Shown piece by piece: positions 8,190 to 17,395 of a stretch of DNA of 44,977 bases. The DNA lies in contig NZ_JACJHY010000041.1 in the NCBI RefSeq assembly GCF_014138625.1, positions 1 to 44,977 on the forward strand, written 5' to 3'. Made by a program: the position numbers and the translations under genes. Below the pieces are notes generated by a model, which was given only the letters and a program-made list of their open reading frames with translations, searched no databases and was not told the origin of the DNA. The number at the start of each line of letters is the position of its first letter. The stretch's first letter is position 1. The DNA comes from Aminobacter ciceronei (GTDB lineage Bacteria; Pseudomonadota; Alphaproteobacteria; Rhizobiales; Rhizobiaceae).

Positions 8190-8426
8190 TCAGAACGCGC
8201 GGAACGTCACCGTGGTGAAGGTATCCTTGATGTTGCCGATGGCATGGACTCGTTCGTTGACGAAGTGGCCGATGTCCTCTTCGTCATCGACGTAGAATTT
8301 GACCAGCAGGTCGTAGTTGCCGGCAGTCGAATAGATCTCCGAGGCGATTTCGGCGTCCGCCAATGCGCTCGCCACCTCATAGGCCTTGCCGAGCTCACAT
8401 TTGATCTGCACGAAAAAGGTCTTCAT
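8190..8426 (-). CDS. Stand-alone Lrp/AsnC ligand-binding (RAM) domain protein
   Basis: 78 aa: MKTFFVQIKCELGKAYEVAS ... TAGNYDLLVKFYVDDEEDIG ... TFTTVTFRAF. This is the complete RAM/AsnC ligand-binding fold with the Gly-Asn-Tyr-Asp turn, but with no helix-turn-helix before it. Such single-domain proteins form dimers or decamers and probably bind amino acids; some may modulate full-length Lrp proteins. ATG 8426 starts the fold; a frame open to 8504 adds residues with no resemblance to an Lrp DNA-binding domain, so this is not simply a truncated Lrp. Its neighbour upstream is the divergent DUF4864 gene. Confidence 0.85.
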   Translation of the reverse strand: MKTFFVQIKCELGKAYEVASALADAEIASEIYSTAGNYDLLVKFYVDDEEDIGHFVNERVHAIGNIKDTFTTVTFRAF

Positions 8427-8695
8427 CGCTTCGTCCGTTCCATCGTTGCCCGTCTTGTCGCAGAACGGACCATGCCTTTCAAGCGACAGCTGCGTTGTGA
8501 CCACGGCAAAGAGATTTGATTACGGATGCGACGACTTTCCCGAACCTGCGAACGGAGCTGCAGCCTGTCCTCCCAACAGCACGGGAATGCCTGACGCGCA
8601 ACCGGCTGATCTGATAAACTCCTTGCCGATGCAACCATTTTGCGCGGTCCAGCGTGTCTGCTGGCATCGCCCATGGTTGGCGACCGGAGAACCTC

Positions 8696-9106
8696 ATGCG
8701 CCGCGCCGCCCTTTTTGCCTGCCTGCTCATGTCCCTCCCGGCCTATGCCGGTGAGGCCGAAATCAAGGCAGCACAAGACAGCATTTCGGGCCAGCTCCAT
8801 GCCTTCCGCTCGGGCAACGACGCCACTGCCTACAGCTACGCCGCCCCCAATGTGAAGCGCATTTTCCCGACCCTCGACACTTTCATGAACATGGTCACGG
8901 GCGCGTACAAGCCAGTGCACAAGCCGCAGAGCTTCTCCTTTGGAAAATTCCAGGAAACGAGCCCGACATCGATCGTCCAGCAGGTGATCATCGTCGGTGC
9001 CGACGGAAAGGACTACGAAGCCGTCTACACGCTCGAACTCCAGCCCGACGGCGTCTGGCGCATCACCGGCGTCAGCCTGCGTGCCTCAAACTCGCTCAGC
9101 ACCTGA
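8696..9106 (+). CDS. DUF4864 domain protein, exported
   Basis: 136 aa. Signal peptide MRRAALFACLLMSLPAYAG, then a small alpha+beta domain (AAQDSISGQLHAFRSGNDATAY ... VWRITGVSLR) of the NTF2-like type described as DUF4864. Family proteins are periplasmic and have no assigned function. ATG 8696 is chosen because GGAGA lies 8 nt upstream and a signal peptide begins there. The last 11 bp overlap the end of the convergent ABC-F gene. Confidence 0.8.
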   Translation: MRRAALFACLLMSLPAYAGEAEIKAAQDSISGQLHAFRSGNDATAYSYAAPNVKRIFPTLDTFMNMVTGAYKPVHKPQSFSFGKFQETSPTSIVQQVIIVGADGKDYEAVYTLELQPDGVWRITGVSLRASNSLST

Positions 9107-10730
9107 TCAGAGCCGCGACCGACGATCGCCCGAACGCATCCGGCTCCTGACAGCCAAGTTCGACCCGCCTGGTGATCCCGATCGCCTCGAGGAATGCCTG
9201 GTCGTGGCTGACCACCAGCAGCGCCCCGTCATAGCCGCGCAATCCGGCTTCCACGGCCTCGATGGCGTCGATATCAAGATGATTGGTCGGCTCGTCGAGG
9301 ATCAGCAACGCTGGCGGCGCCTTGCCGCCGAGCACGCAGGCCAGTCCAGCCCGCAGCAACTGGCCGCCGCTCAGGCTGCTCGCGACCTGCAACGCCGCAT
9401 CTGCACGGAACATGAAGCGCGCCAGCGCCGCACGGCAGGCATTTTCGTCCGCCTCGGGATTGATGCGGCGGAAGTTGTCGCGGATCGAAGCCTTGGCGTC
9501 GAGCAGGCCGACCTGCTGGTCGAGCATGGCATAGGCGGTCAGTATGGAGACACTGCCCGCCCATGGCTCGAGTTCGCCCGAGATCGCCTTGAGCAGCGTT
9601 GTCTTGCCGCTGCCGTTGCCGCCCACCAGCGCGACACGCTCCGGCCCGGTCATATCGAGGGAAAAGTCCGAAATGACCGGCCTTCCCGGCTCGTAGCCAG
9701 CCGTCAGCCGATCAACGCGCAGCACCGACTTCGTGGGCGGCAGGCCCGTCGACGGCAATTTCAGCAAGATGGGCTGCAGCACCTCGATCCGCTCGCGGGC
9801 GGCGGCGGCATCTGCTTCCGCCTGGGCGCGCCGGCGCTCTGCCAGGCGGATGTTTTCGCCTGATGTGTTCTCGGCGCGGTTTTTCAGCCCGTTCATCAGG
9901 ATGCGTGGCATGTCACCCTTGGCCGCTTTGCGTTTGCCGACACCGTCCTTGCGTGCCTTGCGCTCGGCCGTCGCCTGGCCTTTCACGGCAACCTCCGACA
10001 CACGTCGTTCAGCGTCGAGCAGATCGTGCTCGGCCGCGGCCAGTTCGATCGCCTTGCGCTCGCGATAATGGCTCCAGTTGCCGCCATGGCGCGTCGCCCC
10101 CAGCGACGTCAGCTCGACTATGGCGTCCATGGTGTCGAGCAGCTCGCGGTCGTGGCTGACGACGATAGCCCCGGTGCGCCAGCCGGCCAGCAGGTCGATC
10201 ACCGCCTTCCGGCCGTCACGATCGAGATTATTGGTCGGCTCGTCGAGCAGGATGAAGTCGGGCTCGCCAAAGACCAGCGCGGCGAGCCCCGCACGCGTAC
10301 GCTGGCCGCCCGACAGGGCATCGAGCGCCGTGGCAGGCTCCGCGCTCAACCCGACGCGGGCGAGTGCAGCCTCGATACGTGCCTCCAGCGTCCAGTCGGC
10401 ATTGGTCAATTCCTCGACACTGGCAAGTCCGGCCCCAGCACGCCGCAGCAGGTCGAGCCCCTCAGATGCCCCGAACAGGTCGGCCACGGTTTCGCCTGGC
10501 GAGATCTGCGCCGCCTGGCGCAACAGCCCTAGCGTGCCAGCGACGGATACATTGCCGGTCTCCGGTAGCAAGGAGCGCGATATCAGATGCAGAAGCGTCG
10601 ACTTGCCAACGCCATTGCGTCCGACAAGCCCCGAACGGCCTGCTTCGAAGTTCAGCGATAGATTGGAAAAGAGCGTCCGGCCGTCAGGCGTGGACCAGGC
10701 AATATTCGACAGAGAGATTGATGCAGGCAT
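9096..10730 (-). CDS. ABC-F family ATP-binding protein
   Basis: 544 aa with two ATP-binding cassettes and no membrane segment. First cassette: Walker A GRNGVGKST, signature LSGGQRTRAG, Walker B FILLDEPTNNLD. Second cassette: GGNGSGKTTL, LSGGQLLRAG, LLILDEPTNHLD. Between them is a charged helical linker (residues about 240-320, ERKARKDGVGKRKAAKGDMP). ABC-F proteins bind the ribosomal E site and act in translation or antibiotic protection; the linker is short and basic, more like the Uup/YheS side than the drug-resistance proteins. ATG 10730 has GGGGAA 6 nt upstream; an upstream ATG at 10790 is less likely. Confidence 0.9.
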   Translation of the reverse strand: MPASISLSNIAWSTPDGRTLFSNLSLNFEAGRSGLVGRNGVGKSTLLHLISRSLLPETGNVSVAGTLGLLRQAAQISPGETVADLFGASEGLDLLRRAGAGLASVEELTNADWTLEARIEAALARVGLSAEPATALDALSGGQRTRAGLAALVFGEPDFILLDEPTNNLDRDGRKAVIDLLAGWRTGAIVVSHDRELLDTMDAIVELTSLGATRHGGNWSHYRERKAIELAAAEHDLLDAERRVSEVAVKGQATAERKARKDGVGKRKAAKGDMPRILMNGLKNRAENTSGENIRLAERRRAQAEADAAAARERIEVLQPILLKLPSTGLPPTKSVLRVDRLTAGYEPGRPVISDFSLDMTGPERVALVGGNGSGKTTLLKAISGELEPWAGSVSILTAYAMLDQQVGLLDAKASIRDNFRRINPEADENACRAALARFMFRADAALQVASSLSGGQLLRAGLACVLGGKAPPALLILDEPTNHLDIDAIEAVEAGLRGYDGALLVVSHDQAFLEAIGITRRVELGCQEPDAFGRSSVAALIRC

Positions 10731-10857
10731 GGAATTCCCCAATGGCAATGCGGTTCGGCGTTGCTGTCGGGCAAAAATCCATTGAGGCACACATCCTGTT
10801 GAAATTACTGATGGCTGCTAGATAGTCGAGCTGCCGCCTTGGTTCAAGCCATTGATT

Positions 10858-11619
10858 TCATTCCGGCCGGCGCGCCTCGACGCTGATCGTCTCGCAGCCA
10901 GTGGCCGGCGCCTGGCCGTAACGATAGTCACCAGAGGCGACGACGTCGACGAAACCCGTTTCACGCAGCGCCATGGCAAATTCCTCGACGCCCCACCAAC
11001 GCAGGCTGAACAGCTCCAGTTCGGAATCGACGAGTTTGGTGTCCCTCCACAGTTCGTAGCGCAGATGCGTCACGGTGGTCTGCGCGACATAGTCGGTTGA
11101 AACGCGCGCATCGGTCAGCGTCATCAGATCGCCGTCCCAGGTGGTCCAACTCCGCACCCGGCCGCCCTCGCCCAGGAAGCCGCCGATGGCGTCCAGGTCG
11201 ATCATCAGCCGCCCGCCCGGCGCCAGATGATCGAAGAACCGCCGCAAAACGGCCTTCGCCACAGCCATGTCGGTGATCAGCTGGAACGAGCCAAGCGGCA
11301 CGACGATTGCCGCAAAGCGGCGATCGTAGGCAAAGGTCTCGAACGTCCCATGGCTGATCCGCCCCTCGTCGAGCGAGCGCTCCGCACAGGCCCTGCGACA
11401 ATAGCCAAGCATCTCGTTCGAGGGGTCGAAGCCGCTGATGTCGAAACCGGCTTCCAGCATCGGCACGAAAAAGCGACCATTGCCGACAGCAGGCTCCAGG
11501 ATGGAGCCGGCACAATCCGCAAGACGCCCACGATAATATTCGATGTCTCCGAAAGAGCGCCCAACCGGCTTGTCGAGATTGTAGACCCAGGAGGCGAGCG
11601 TTCCGTATCTGTTGTTCAT
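10858..11619 (-). CDS. Class I SAM-dependent methyltransferase
   Basis: 253 aa. Motif I is LEPAVGNGRF (acidic Glu, then the GxG loop), followed by ISGFDPSNEML (motif II acidic residue) and a post-loop region FAAIVVPLGSFQLI; HLAPGGRLMIDLD matches motif IV/V. It is a cytosolic methyltransferase with an unknown acceptor; the N-terminus (LASWVYNLDKPVG) resembles small-molecule methyltransferases. ATG 11619 is where the fold begins. The open frame continues 49 codons upstream without a recognisable domain. Confidence 0.8.
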   Translation of the reverse strand: MNNRYGTLASWVYNLDKPVGRSFGDIEYYRGRLADCAGSILEPAVGNGRFFVPMLEAGFDISGFDPSNEMLGYCRRACAERSLDEGRISHGTFETFAYDRRFAAIVVPLGSFQLITDMAVAKAVLRRFFDHLAPGGRLMIDLDAIGGFLGEGGRVRSWTTWDGDLMTLTDARVSTDYVAQTTVTHLRYELWRDTKLVDSELELFSLRWWGVEEFAMALRETGFVDVVASGDYRYGQAPATGCETISVEARRPE

Positions 11620-11810
11620 GCGCGCCTGCCCCGTCTGATCTACAGCAATTTCCGCTGACCTTCGCGCGGCCAAGCATGTCCGCGCCATACGACGGACTTG
11701 CTTGCCACGTCCAGCCACCAAATCTTCGGGAACGAGCGTTGCGTGGTCGCTGTGGCGCGGACACAACGCCTTCAGGCGGAGAGTTGCGCGCCACAGGCTC
11801 AGGTCAGACG

Positions 11811-12785
11811 TCAGGCGTCGGCGAAGAACCCACTCAATGCCTTCAGGTCGACATTGCCGCCGCTGAGCACGATACCGACGCGTTTGCCCGCACAGTCGAC
11901 GACGCCGTTGAGCGCTGCCGCCGCCGCCAGACAGCCGGTCGGTTCGACAATCAGCTTCATGCGTTCGGCAAAGAAGCGCATCGTCGACACCAGTTGCGCA
12001 TCGCTGACCGTGACGATGCCGTCGACCTTGGCCTGCAGGATCGGAAAATTGTGGTCGCCGACATATGTGGTCAGCGCCCCATCGGCGATCGACTTCGGCG
12101 GCGCGATGCGAACCACCTCACCCTTCTGCAGCGACTGCTGCCCGTCATTGCCGGCCTCCGGCTCAACGCCGATGACGCGACAGCCAGGCGCCAGTGCCTT
12201 GGCGCTCAGCGCACAGCCGGCAAGCAGGCCGCCGCCTCCGAGCGGCGCGATGAGGATGTCGAGCTGTCCAACCTCGTCGATCAGTTCAAGTGCCGCCGTG
12301 CCCTGGCCGGCAATGATGTCGGGGTGATCAAAGGGCGGGATGACGGTCATGCCGCGTTCCTCGGAAATCCCGCGCGCCATCGCCTCGCGATCATCCTTGT
12401 AGCGGTCGAAGAACACCACCTCAGCGCCATAGCCCCGGGTCGCCGCAACTTTGATCTCGGGGGCGTCCTTGGGCATCACGATGACAGACGGCGCGTCGAG
12501 CAGCGTCGCCGCATAGGCGAGCGCCTGAGCGTGGTTGCCAGAGGAAAAAGCGACGACGCCCTTCTGCCTGGCTTCCGGCGACAGCGCCGAAACGGCGTTG
12601 TAGGCACCGCGGAACTTGAAAGCACCGGCGCGCTGCAAATTCTCGGCCTTGAAGAACAGCTCGCCGCCAATCTTGGCATTGGCAGCGCGCGAGGTCAGCA
12701 CCGGGGTCCGATGCGCCTCGCCAGCGATGCGCGAAGCCGCAACCCTGACGTCTTCAAATGTTGGAACGCGCAGCGAAACAGTCAT
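11811..12785 (-). CDS. Threonine/serine dehydratase or 3-hydroxyaspartate ammonia-lyase (PLP fold type II)
   Basis: 324 aa. Lys58 in AGAFKFRGAYNAV is the PLP lysine, SSGNHAQALA binds the substrate carboxylate, and PLGGGGLLAG is the PLP-phosphate loop. There is no C-terminal ACT/regulatory domain, so it is a short catabolic-type enzyme rather than biosynthetic IlvA. Family members deaminate threonine, serine or threo-3-hydroxyaspartate, or act as serine racemase, and the sequence alone does not choose. ATG 12785 has AAGGAGAAT immediately upstream. Divergent from dinB, 144 bp away. Confidence 0.85.
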   Translation of the reverse strand: MTVSLRVPTFEDVRVAASRIAGEAHRTPVLTSRAANAKIGGELFFKAENLQRAGAFKFRGAYNAVSALSPEARQKGVVAFSSGNHAQALAYAATLLDAPSVIVMPKDAPEIKVAATRGYGAEVVFFDRYKDDREAMARGISEERGMTVIPPFDHPDIIAGQGTAALELIDEVGQLDILIAPLGGGGLLAGCALSAKALAPGCRVIGVEPEAGNDGQQSLQKGEVVRIAPPKSIADGALTTYVGDHNFPILQAKVDGIVTVSDAQLVSTMRFFAERMKLIVEPTGCLAAAAALNGVVDCAGKRVGIVLSGGNVDLKALSGFFADA

Positions 12786-12889
12786 GGGATTCTCCTTGGA
12801 TTGCGGCACCATAGTCGACGCCAGCGATTTCCATAAGCCCGCACCGGACGCCACCGCTTGCGCCAGCGCGCTTGACTTTTCGCATGTAT

Positions 12890-12904
12890 GTTCTCTTTAT
12901 GTTC
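12890..12904 (+). promoter_or_regulatory. LexA box of dinB
   Basis: GTTC-TCTTTAT-GTTC, a perfect alphaproteobacterial LexA operator (GTTC-N7-GTTC). A TTGACT -35 lies at 12872-12877 and the box overlaps the -10 position, so bound LexA would block transcription. It is 25 bp before the dinB start. Confidence 0.85.
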
Positions 12905-12929
12905 CGAACACTCTCGACAGATCGCCTCT

Positions 12930-14177
12930 ATGGAAAGCGCAGCCACCATCCTGCATGCCGACCTCGACGCCTTCTATGCGTCGGTCGAACAGTTGCTCGA
13001 CCCGAGCCTGCGCGGGCAGCCCATCGCCGTCGGCGGCGGGGTGGTGCTCGCCGCGTCCTACGAAGCCAAGGCGTTCGGCGTCCATGGCGGCATGCCGGGC
13101 CGGCGCGCCCGCGAACTGTGCCCCGGCCTCATCTTCGTCGGCGGCAATTTCAGGGAGTACCAGCGTCTGGGCGACGCAGCGATCGCGGTGCTCGGCGATT
13201 TCACGCCGCTGGTCGAGCGCATCTCCATCGATGAGGCCTTCGCCGACGTCGCCGGCTGCACCCACCTGTTCGGTTCGCCCGAGGAGATCGCGCAGAAGAT
13301 CAGGAACAGGGTCCGGACCGAACTCGGCCTGCCGATGTCAGTCGGCGTCGCCCGCACCAAGCACCTCGCCAAGATCGCCTCGCAGGTCGCCAAGCCCGAC
13401 GGCATCGTCGTGGTCGATGGCAGTGCGGAAATCGCATTCCTGCACGGCTTGCCTGTCGGCCTGATGTGGGGTGTAGGCCCAGCGACCGAAACGCGCCTGG
13501 CGGACGCCGGCATCACCACCATCGGCCAACTGGCCAACGCCAACCGGCATGTGCTCGAACGCCTGCTCGGTCACGCATCAGGCGAAAAGCTGGCGGCACT
13601 TGCCTGGAACCGCGATCCACGCCGCCTCCAGCCGCATCGCCGCGCCCATTCCGCCGGCGCGCAGTCGGCGCTCGGTATGAAACCGGCGCGGCCCGATATC
13701 TACGTGCCTGCCCTGCGCCACCTCGCCGACCGCGTCGCCTCGCGCCTCCGGGCCAAATCACGCCCCGGTCGCACCATCACCGCCCGCGTCCGCTTTGCCG
13801 ACCTGCGTTCGGTGACGCGGTCAATCACGCTCGACGCGCCGATCTCGGCCACCGCAATGATCACGGAAGTCGCCGAAGAACTGGTGCGCGGCGTGCTCGC
13901 CCAGTACCCGAGCGAACGCGCCATATCGCTTCTGGCAATCTCTGTCTCGCATCTCGAGGAACATTCCGGCCTGCAGCTCGAACTGCCGCTTGGGCTCGCC
14001 GACGAAAAACACCGACCAGGCACGCGAAAAGGCCAGGCGCGCTGGGGCGCTGACCGTGCCATGGACGCGATCCGCGAACGTTTCGGCTGGGAAGCGGTCG
14101 GCTACGCCTCGGTCGCGCTCGGGCACGCGGGGTCCGTGCCCGATGCCTTCCGCGAACTGGCCGAGAAAGAGCTGTGA
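12930..14177 (+). CDS. dinB: DNA polymerase IV (Y family)
   Basis: 415 aa. Catalytic carboxylates: Asp11 in HADLDAFYASVEQ, and Asp101-Glu102 in ISIDEAFADV. ASYEAKAFGVHGGMP and VGVARTKHLAKIAS are the usual palm/fingers blocks; WGVGPATETRLADAGI is the helix-hairpin-helix thumb; the little-finger domain follows. The C-terminus carries a QLELPLGL stretch that fits a beta-clamp binding motif (consensus QLxLPL) around residue 365. It performs error-prone translesion synthesis and is SOS induced, as the LexA box shows. ATG 12930 is chosen; the upstream ATG at 12888 would lie inside the operator. Confidence 0.93.
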   Translation: MESAATILHADLDAFYASVEQLLDPSLRGQPIAVGGGVVLAASYEAKAFGVHGGMPGRRARELCPGLIFVGGNFREYQRLGDAAIAVLGDFTPLVERISIDEAFADVAGCTHLFGSPEEIAQKIRNRVRTELGLPMSVGVARTKHLAKIASQVAKPDGIVVVDGSAEIAFLHGLPVGLMWGVGPATETRLADAGITTIGQLANANRHVLERLLGHASGEKLAALAWNRDPRRLQPHRRAHSAGAQSALGMKPARPDIYVPALRHLADRVASRLRAKSRPGRTITARVRFADLRSVTRSITLDAPISATAMITEVAEELVRGVLAQYPSERAISLLAISVSHLEEHSGLQLELPLGLADEKHRPGTRKGQARWGADRAMDAIRERFGWEAVGYASVALGHAGSVPDAFRELAEKEL

Positions 14178-14187
14178 GCGGCTGACC

Positions 14188-15324
14188 TCAGCCCTTGTGC
14201 AGCGGGATGTCGCCGCGCGCCCATCCTTCGCTGATCTCCGTGGTACGGTCGGCAAAACGCCCGGCCTCGATCGAGGCACGGATCTCGCTCATCAGGTGCT
14301 GGTAATAGGACAGGTTGTTCCAGGTCAGCAGCATCGCGCCCAGTGCCTCGCCCGAGCGAACCAGATGATGCAGGTAGGCGCGCGAATAGTCGCGCGCCGC
14401 CGGGCAATCGCTTTCCTCGTCCAGCGGCCGCGGATCGTCAGCGTGGCGCGCATTGCGCAGGTTCACCTTGCCGCGGCGTGTATAGGCAAGGCCGTGGCGG
14501 CCAGCCCGCGTCGGCATCACGCAATCGAACATGTCGATGCCACGCGCCACCGACTTGATGATGTCGTCGGGCGTACCGACGCCCATCAGATAGCGCGGCT
14601 TCTCCTGCGGCAGTTCCGGACAGGTGATGTCGAGCATGTCGAGCATCACCTCCTGCGGCTCACCGACGGCGAGGCCGCCGACGGCATAACCCTTGAGCTC
14701 CAGCCCCGTCAGCGCCTGCGCCGAGCGCACGCGCATGTCAGGGATATCGCCGCCCTGCACGATGCCGAACATTGCCTTGCCCGGCTGGTCGCCGAAGGCG
14801 GTCTTGCAGCGCTCGGCCCAGCGCAGCGACATTTCCATGGCGCGCTGGATTTCCTTCGGCGTCGACGGCAGCGCCGTGCATTCGTCGAGCTGCATCTGTA
14901 TGTCGGAATCGAGCAGCCCCTGGATCTCGATCGAACGCTCCGGCGACATCTCGTAGGGCGCGCCATCGATATGCGAGCGGAAGGTCACGCCCTTTTCGCT
15001 GAGCTTGCGCAGCTTCGACAGCGACATCACCTGGAAGCCGCCGGAATCGGTCAGGATCGGATGCGGCCAACGAGCAAAGTCGTGCAGGCCGCCGAGCTTG
15101 GCCACCCGTTCCGCGCCGGGACGCAGCATCAGATGATAAGTGTTGCCGAGGATGATGTCGGCGCCGACGCCGCGCACCTGATCCATATACATCGCCTTGA
15201 CAGTGCCGCCTGTGCCGACAGGCATGAAGGCCGGCGTACGGATGGTGCCGCGTGGCATGGTGATTTCACCGCGCCGCGCCTTGCCGTCGGTCGCGAGCAG
15301 CTTGAAGGTGAACTCAGAACTCAT
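14188..15324 (-). CDS. tgt: tRNA-guanine transglycosylase
   Basis: 378 aa. It exchanges guanine-34 for preQ1 in tRNAs for Asp, Asn, His and Tyr. Catalytic regions are intact: [17 protein letters not shown], and [17 protein letters not shown] with the nucleophilic Asp. The C-terminal zinc site is not: the CxCxxC motif reads S305-D-C307-P-A-A310, and the later His position reads Asn336 in LLTWNNL. So three of the four usual ligands are replaced. The rest of the C-terminal domain ([11 protein letters not shown]) is well kept. The start overlaps the queA stop by 4 bp (ATGA), so the two are translated together. Confidence 0.93.
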   Translation of the reverse strand: MSSEFTFKLLATDGKARRGEITMPRGTIRTPAFMPVGTGGTVKAMYMDQVRGVGADIILGNTYHLMLRPGAERVAKLGGLHDFARWPHPILTDSGGFQVMSLSKLRKLSEKGVTFRSHIDGAPYEMSPERSIEIQGLLDSDIQMQLDECTALPSTPKEIQRAMEMSLRWAERCKTAFGDQPGKAMFGIVQGGDIPDMRVRSAQALTGLELKGYAVGGLAVGEPQEVMLDMLDITCPELPQEKPRYLMGVGTPDDIIKSVARGIDMFDCVMPTRAGRHGLAYTRRGKVNLRNARHADDPRPLDEESDCPAARDYSRAYLHHLVRSGEALGAMLLTWNNLSYYQHLMSEIRASIEAGRFADRTTEISEGWARGDIPLHKG

Positions 15325-16397
15325 CGGTCGTCCCTGAACAGCAGGCTTGAATCGCCGTAGGAATAGAAGCGGTAGCCGCTCGAAATGGCATGCGCATAGA
15401 CATCGCGCATGCGCTCCAGTCCGGCAAAGGCCGAAACCAGCATGAACAGCGTCGAGCGCGGCAGGTGGAAGTTGGTCATCAGCGCATCGACGAATTTGAA
15501 TCGGTAGCCGGGTGTGATGAAGATGTCGGTCGGGCCTGACCAGGCGGCCAAGGTACCGTCTTCGCGCGCGGCACTCTCCATCAGGCGCAGCGACGTGGTG
15601 CCGACGGCAACCACCTTGTTGCCCCGCGCCCGCGCCGCATTCAGCACGGTTGCAGTCTCGGCCGAAACGTACCCGACCTCCGAATGCATCTTGTGGTCGG
15701 CGGTGTCATCGGCCTTTACGGGCAAAAAAGTGCCGGCGCCGACATGCAGCGTCACGAACTGCTTTTCGATGCCGCGCGCCTCGAGCGCCGCAAACAATTC
15801 CGGCGTGAAATGCAGGCCGGCGGTGGGCGCAGCAACAGCCCCCTCTTCGCGGGCATAAACGGTCTGGTAGTCCTTGCGGTCGCGCTCATCATCCGGGCGC
15901 TTCGAAGCGATATAGGGCGGCAGCGGAATGTGGCCGACGGCATGCAACGCCTCATCAAGCCCCGGTCCAGAGAGGTCGAAGGCCAGAAGCGCCTCACCAC
16001 CCTCACCTTTTTCCAACACCGTGGCGTCGAGCTGGCCGAGCATGCAGGCCTCGGCATCGTGGCCGAACCGGATGCGGTCGCCTATGGCAACCCGCTTGCC
16101 TGGCCGCATGAAGGCAAGCCAGCGGTCGGGTGCGGTGCGCATGTGCAGTGTCGCATCGACATGCGCCACGGCCTCGCTACGCACCCGAACACCCTTGAGC
16201 TGAGCCGGAATGACGCGCGTGTCGTTGAGCACCAGCACATCGCCAGGGTTCAGAAGCGACGGCAGGTCGCGCACCGACAGATCGGCCAGCGCTTCGTCCG
16301 GCCGCACGCACAAAAGCCGCGCCATGTCGCGCGGTTCGGCCGGGCGCAGCGCAATGTTCGCCTCCGGCAGCTCGAAATCGAAAAGATCAACGCGCAT
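15321..16397 (-). CDS. queA: S-adenosylmethionine:tRNA ribosyltransferase-isomerase
   Basis: 358 aa. It transfers and rearranges the ribose of SAM onto preQ1-34 of tRNA to give epoxyqueuosine. Seen: [20 protein letters not shown] at the N-terminus, [47 protein letters not shown] and [12 protein letters not shown], all standard QueA blocks. It overlaps tgt downstream and touches the DMT-type permease upstream (TGATG). The two queuosine genes sit at the end of the run beginning with coaD. Confidence 0.95.
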   Translation of the reverse strand: MRVDLFDFELPEANIALRPAEPRDMARLLCVRPDEALADLSVRDLPSLLNPGDVLVLNDTRVIPAQLKGVRVRSEAVAHVDATLHMRTAPDRWLAFMRPGKRVAIGDRIRFGHDAEACMLGQLDATVLEKGEGGEALLAFDLSGPGLDEALHAVGHIPLPPYIASKRPDDERDRKDYQTVYAREEGAVAAPTAGLHFTPELFAALEARGIEKQFVTLHVGAGTFLPVKADDTADHKMHSEVGYVSAETATVLNAARARGNKVVAVGTTSLRLMESAAREDGTLAAWSGPTDIFITPGYRFKFVDALMTNFHLPRSTLFMLVSAFAGLERMRDVYAHAISSGYRFYSYGDSSLLFRDDR

Positions 16398-16846
16398 CAG
16401 TAGATACGGATCATCAGCGCGCCGGTGAGCAGAAGCACGGCACCGACGATGCGGCCCATGGAAATCTCACGCACGGCAACACCCAAAATGCCGGCCTTGT
16501 CGACCAGCATGCCGGCCAAGAGCTGCCCCGTCACCAGGAAAGCCATCAATGCCGCCGCACCGATGCGTGGGGTCAGCAGCACGGTCGAGGTGACGTAGGC
16601 CGCGCCGAGCACACCGCCAGTCACGAACAGCCAGGGTGCCGGCGCTCTCCAGTCGATAGCTGCGCCTGGCATGCGCGTGGTGAGCAAGGTGACCACGCCG
16701 AGCACGACAGCACCAGCGAGGAAAGAGATCGCAGCCGCTGCGACGGGCACGCCGAGGCCGCGCGCCAGCTGCGCATTAATCGGTGCCTGAATGGCAATGA
16801 AGGCGCCCGCCAGAACGCCGAGAAGCGACCAGAGAGCGCCAGCCAT
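16397..16846 (-). CDS. DMT superfamily permease (DUF606/YdcZ type)
   Basis: 149 aa, five hydrophobic helices. [25 protein letters not shown] at the N-terminus and [20 protein letters not shown] are typical of the small five-helix DUF606/YdcZ group of the drug/metabolite transporter superfamily. These sit in the inner membrane, may work as dimers, and have no assigned substrate. It lies inside the cyclophilin-queA run with a 1-3 bp junction to queA. Confidence 0.85.
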   Translation of the reverse strand: MAGALWSLLGVLAGAFIAIQAPINAQLARGLGVPVAAAAISFLAGAVVLGVVTLLTTRMPGAAIDWRAPAPWLFVTGGVLGAAYVTSTVLLTPRIGAAALMAFLVTGQLLAGMLVDKAGILGVAVREISMGRIVGAVLLLTGALMIRIY

Positions 16847-16852
16847 TGTCAG

Positions 16853-17368
16853 TTATTCCGCGACGTCGGCCGCAACCTTCAGCGACACGATCTTGTCGGG
16901 ATCCTGCACCGGCTCGCCGCGCTTGATCTTGTCGACATTGTCCATGCCTTCGATGACCTGGCCCCAGACCGTGTACTGGCGGTTCAGGAAGCCGGCATCC
17001 TCGAAGCAGATGAAGAACTGCGAGTTGGCCGAATTCGGGTTCTGGGCACGCGCCATCGAGCAGGTGCCGCGGGCGTGGTTCATGTTGTTGAACTCGGCCT
17101 TCAGGTCCGGCTTGTCCGAACCGCCCATGCCGGCACGCGATGGGTTGAAGTCCTTGCCGCCCGACTTGCCGAACTTGACGTCGCCGGTCTGGGCCATGAA
17201 GCCGTCGATGACGCGGTGGAACACCACGCTGTCATAGGCGCCTTCGCGCGCCAGTTCCTTGATGCGGCCGACATGGCCGGGCGCCAGGTCCGGGAACAGC
17301 TCGATGACCACATTGCCCTTGGTCGTTTCCATGATCAGCGCGTTCTCGCGATCCTTGATCTCGGCCAT
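16853..17368 (-). CDS. Peptidyl-prolyl cis-trans isomerase, cyclophilin type (cytosolic)
   Basis: 171 aa, no signal peptide. Cyclophilin core: VVFHRVIDGFMAQTGDV with the catalytic Arg, then GTCSMARAQNPNSANSQFF and FLNRQYTVWGQVIEGMDNV. Equivalent to PpiB. It starts 27 bp after the stop of the exported paralogue, with which it shares most of the core; the two look like an old tandem duplication. Confidence 0.92.
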   Translation of the reverse strand: MAEIKDRENALIMETTKGNVVIELFPDLAPGHVGRIKELAREGAYDSVVFHRVIDGFMAQTGDVKFGKSGGKDFNPSRAGMGGSDKPDLKAEFNNMNHARGTCSMARAQNPNSANSQFFICFEDAGFLNRQYTVWGQVIEGMDNVDKIKRGEPVQDPDKIVSLKVAADVAE

Positions 17369-17395
17369 GATGAAATTCCTTCTCTTCGTTTTCGT

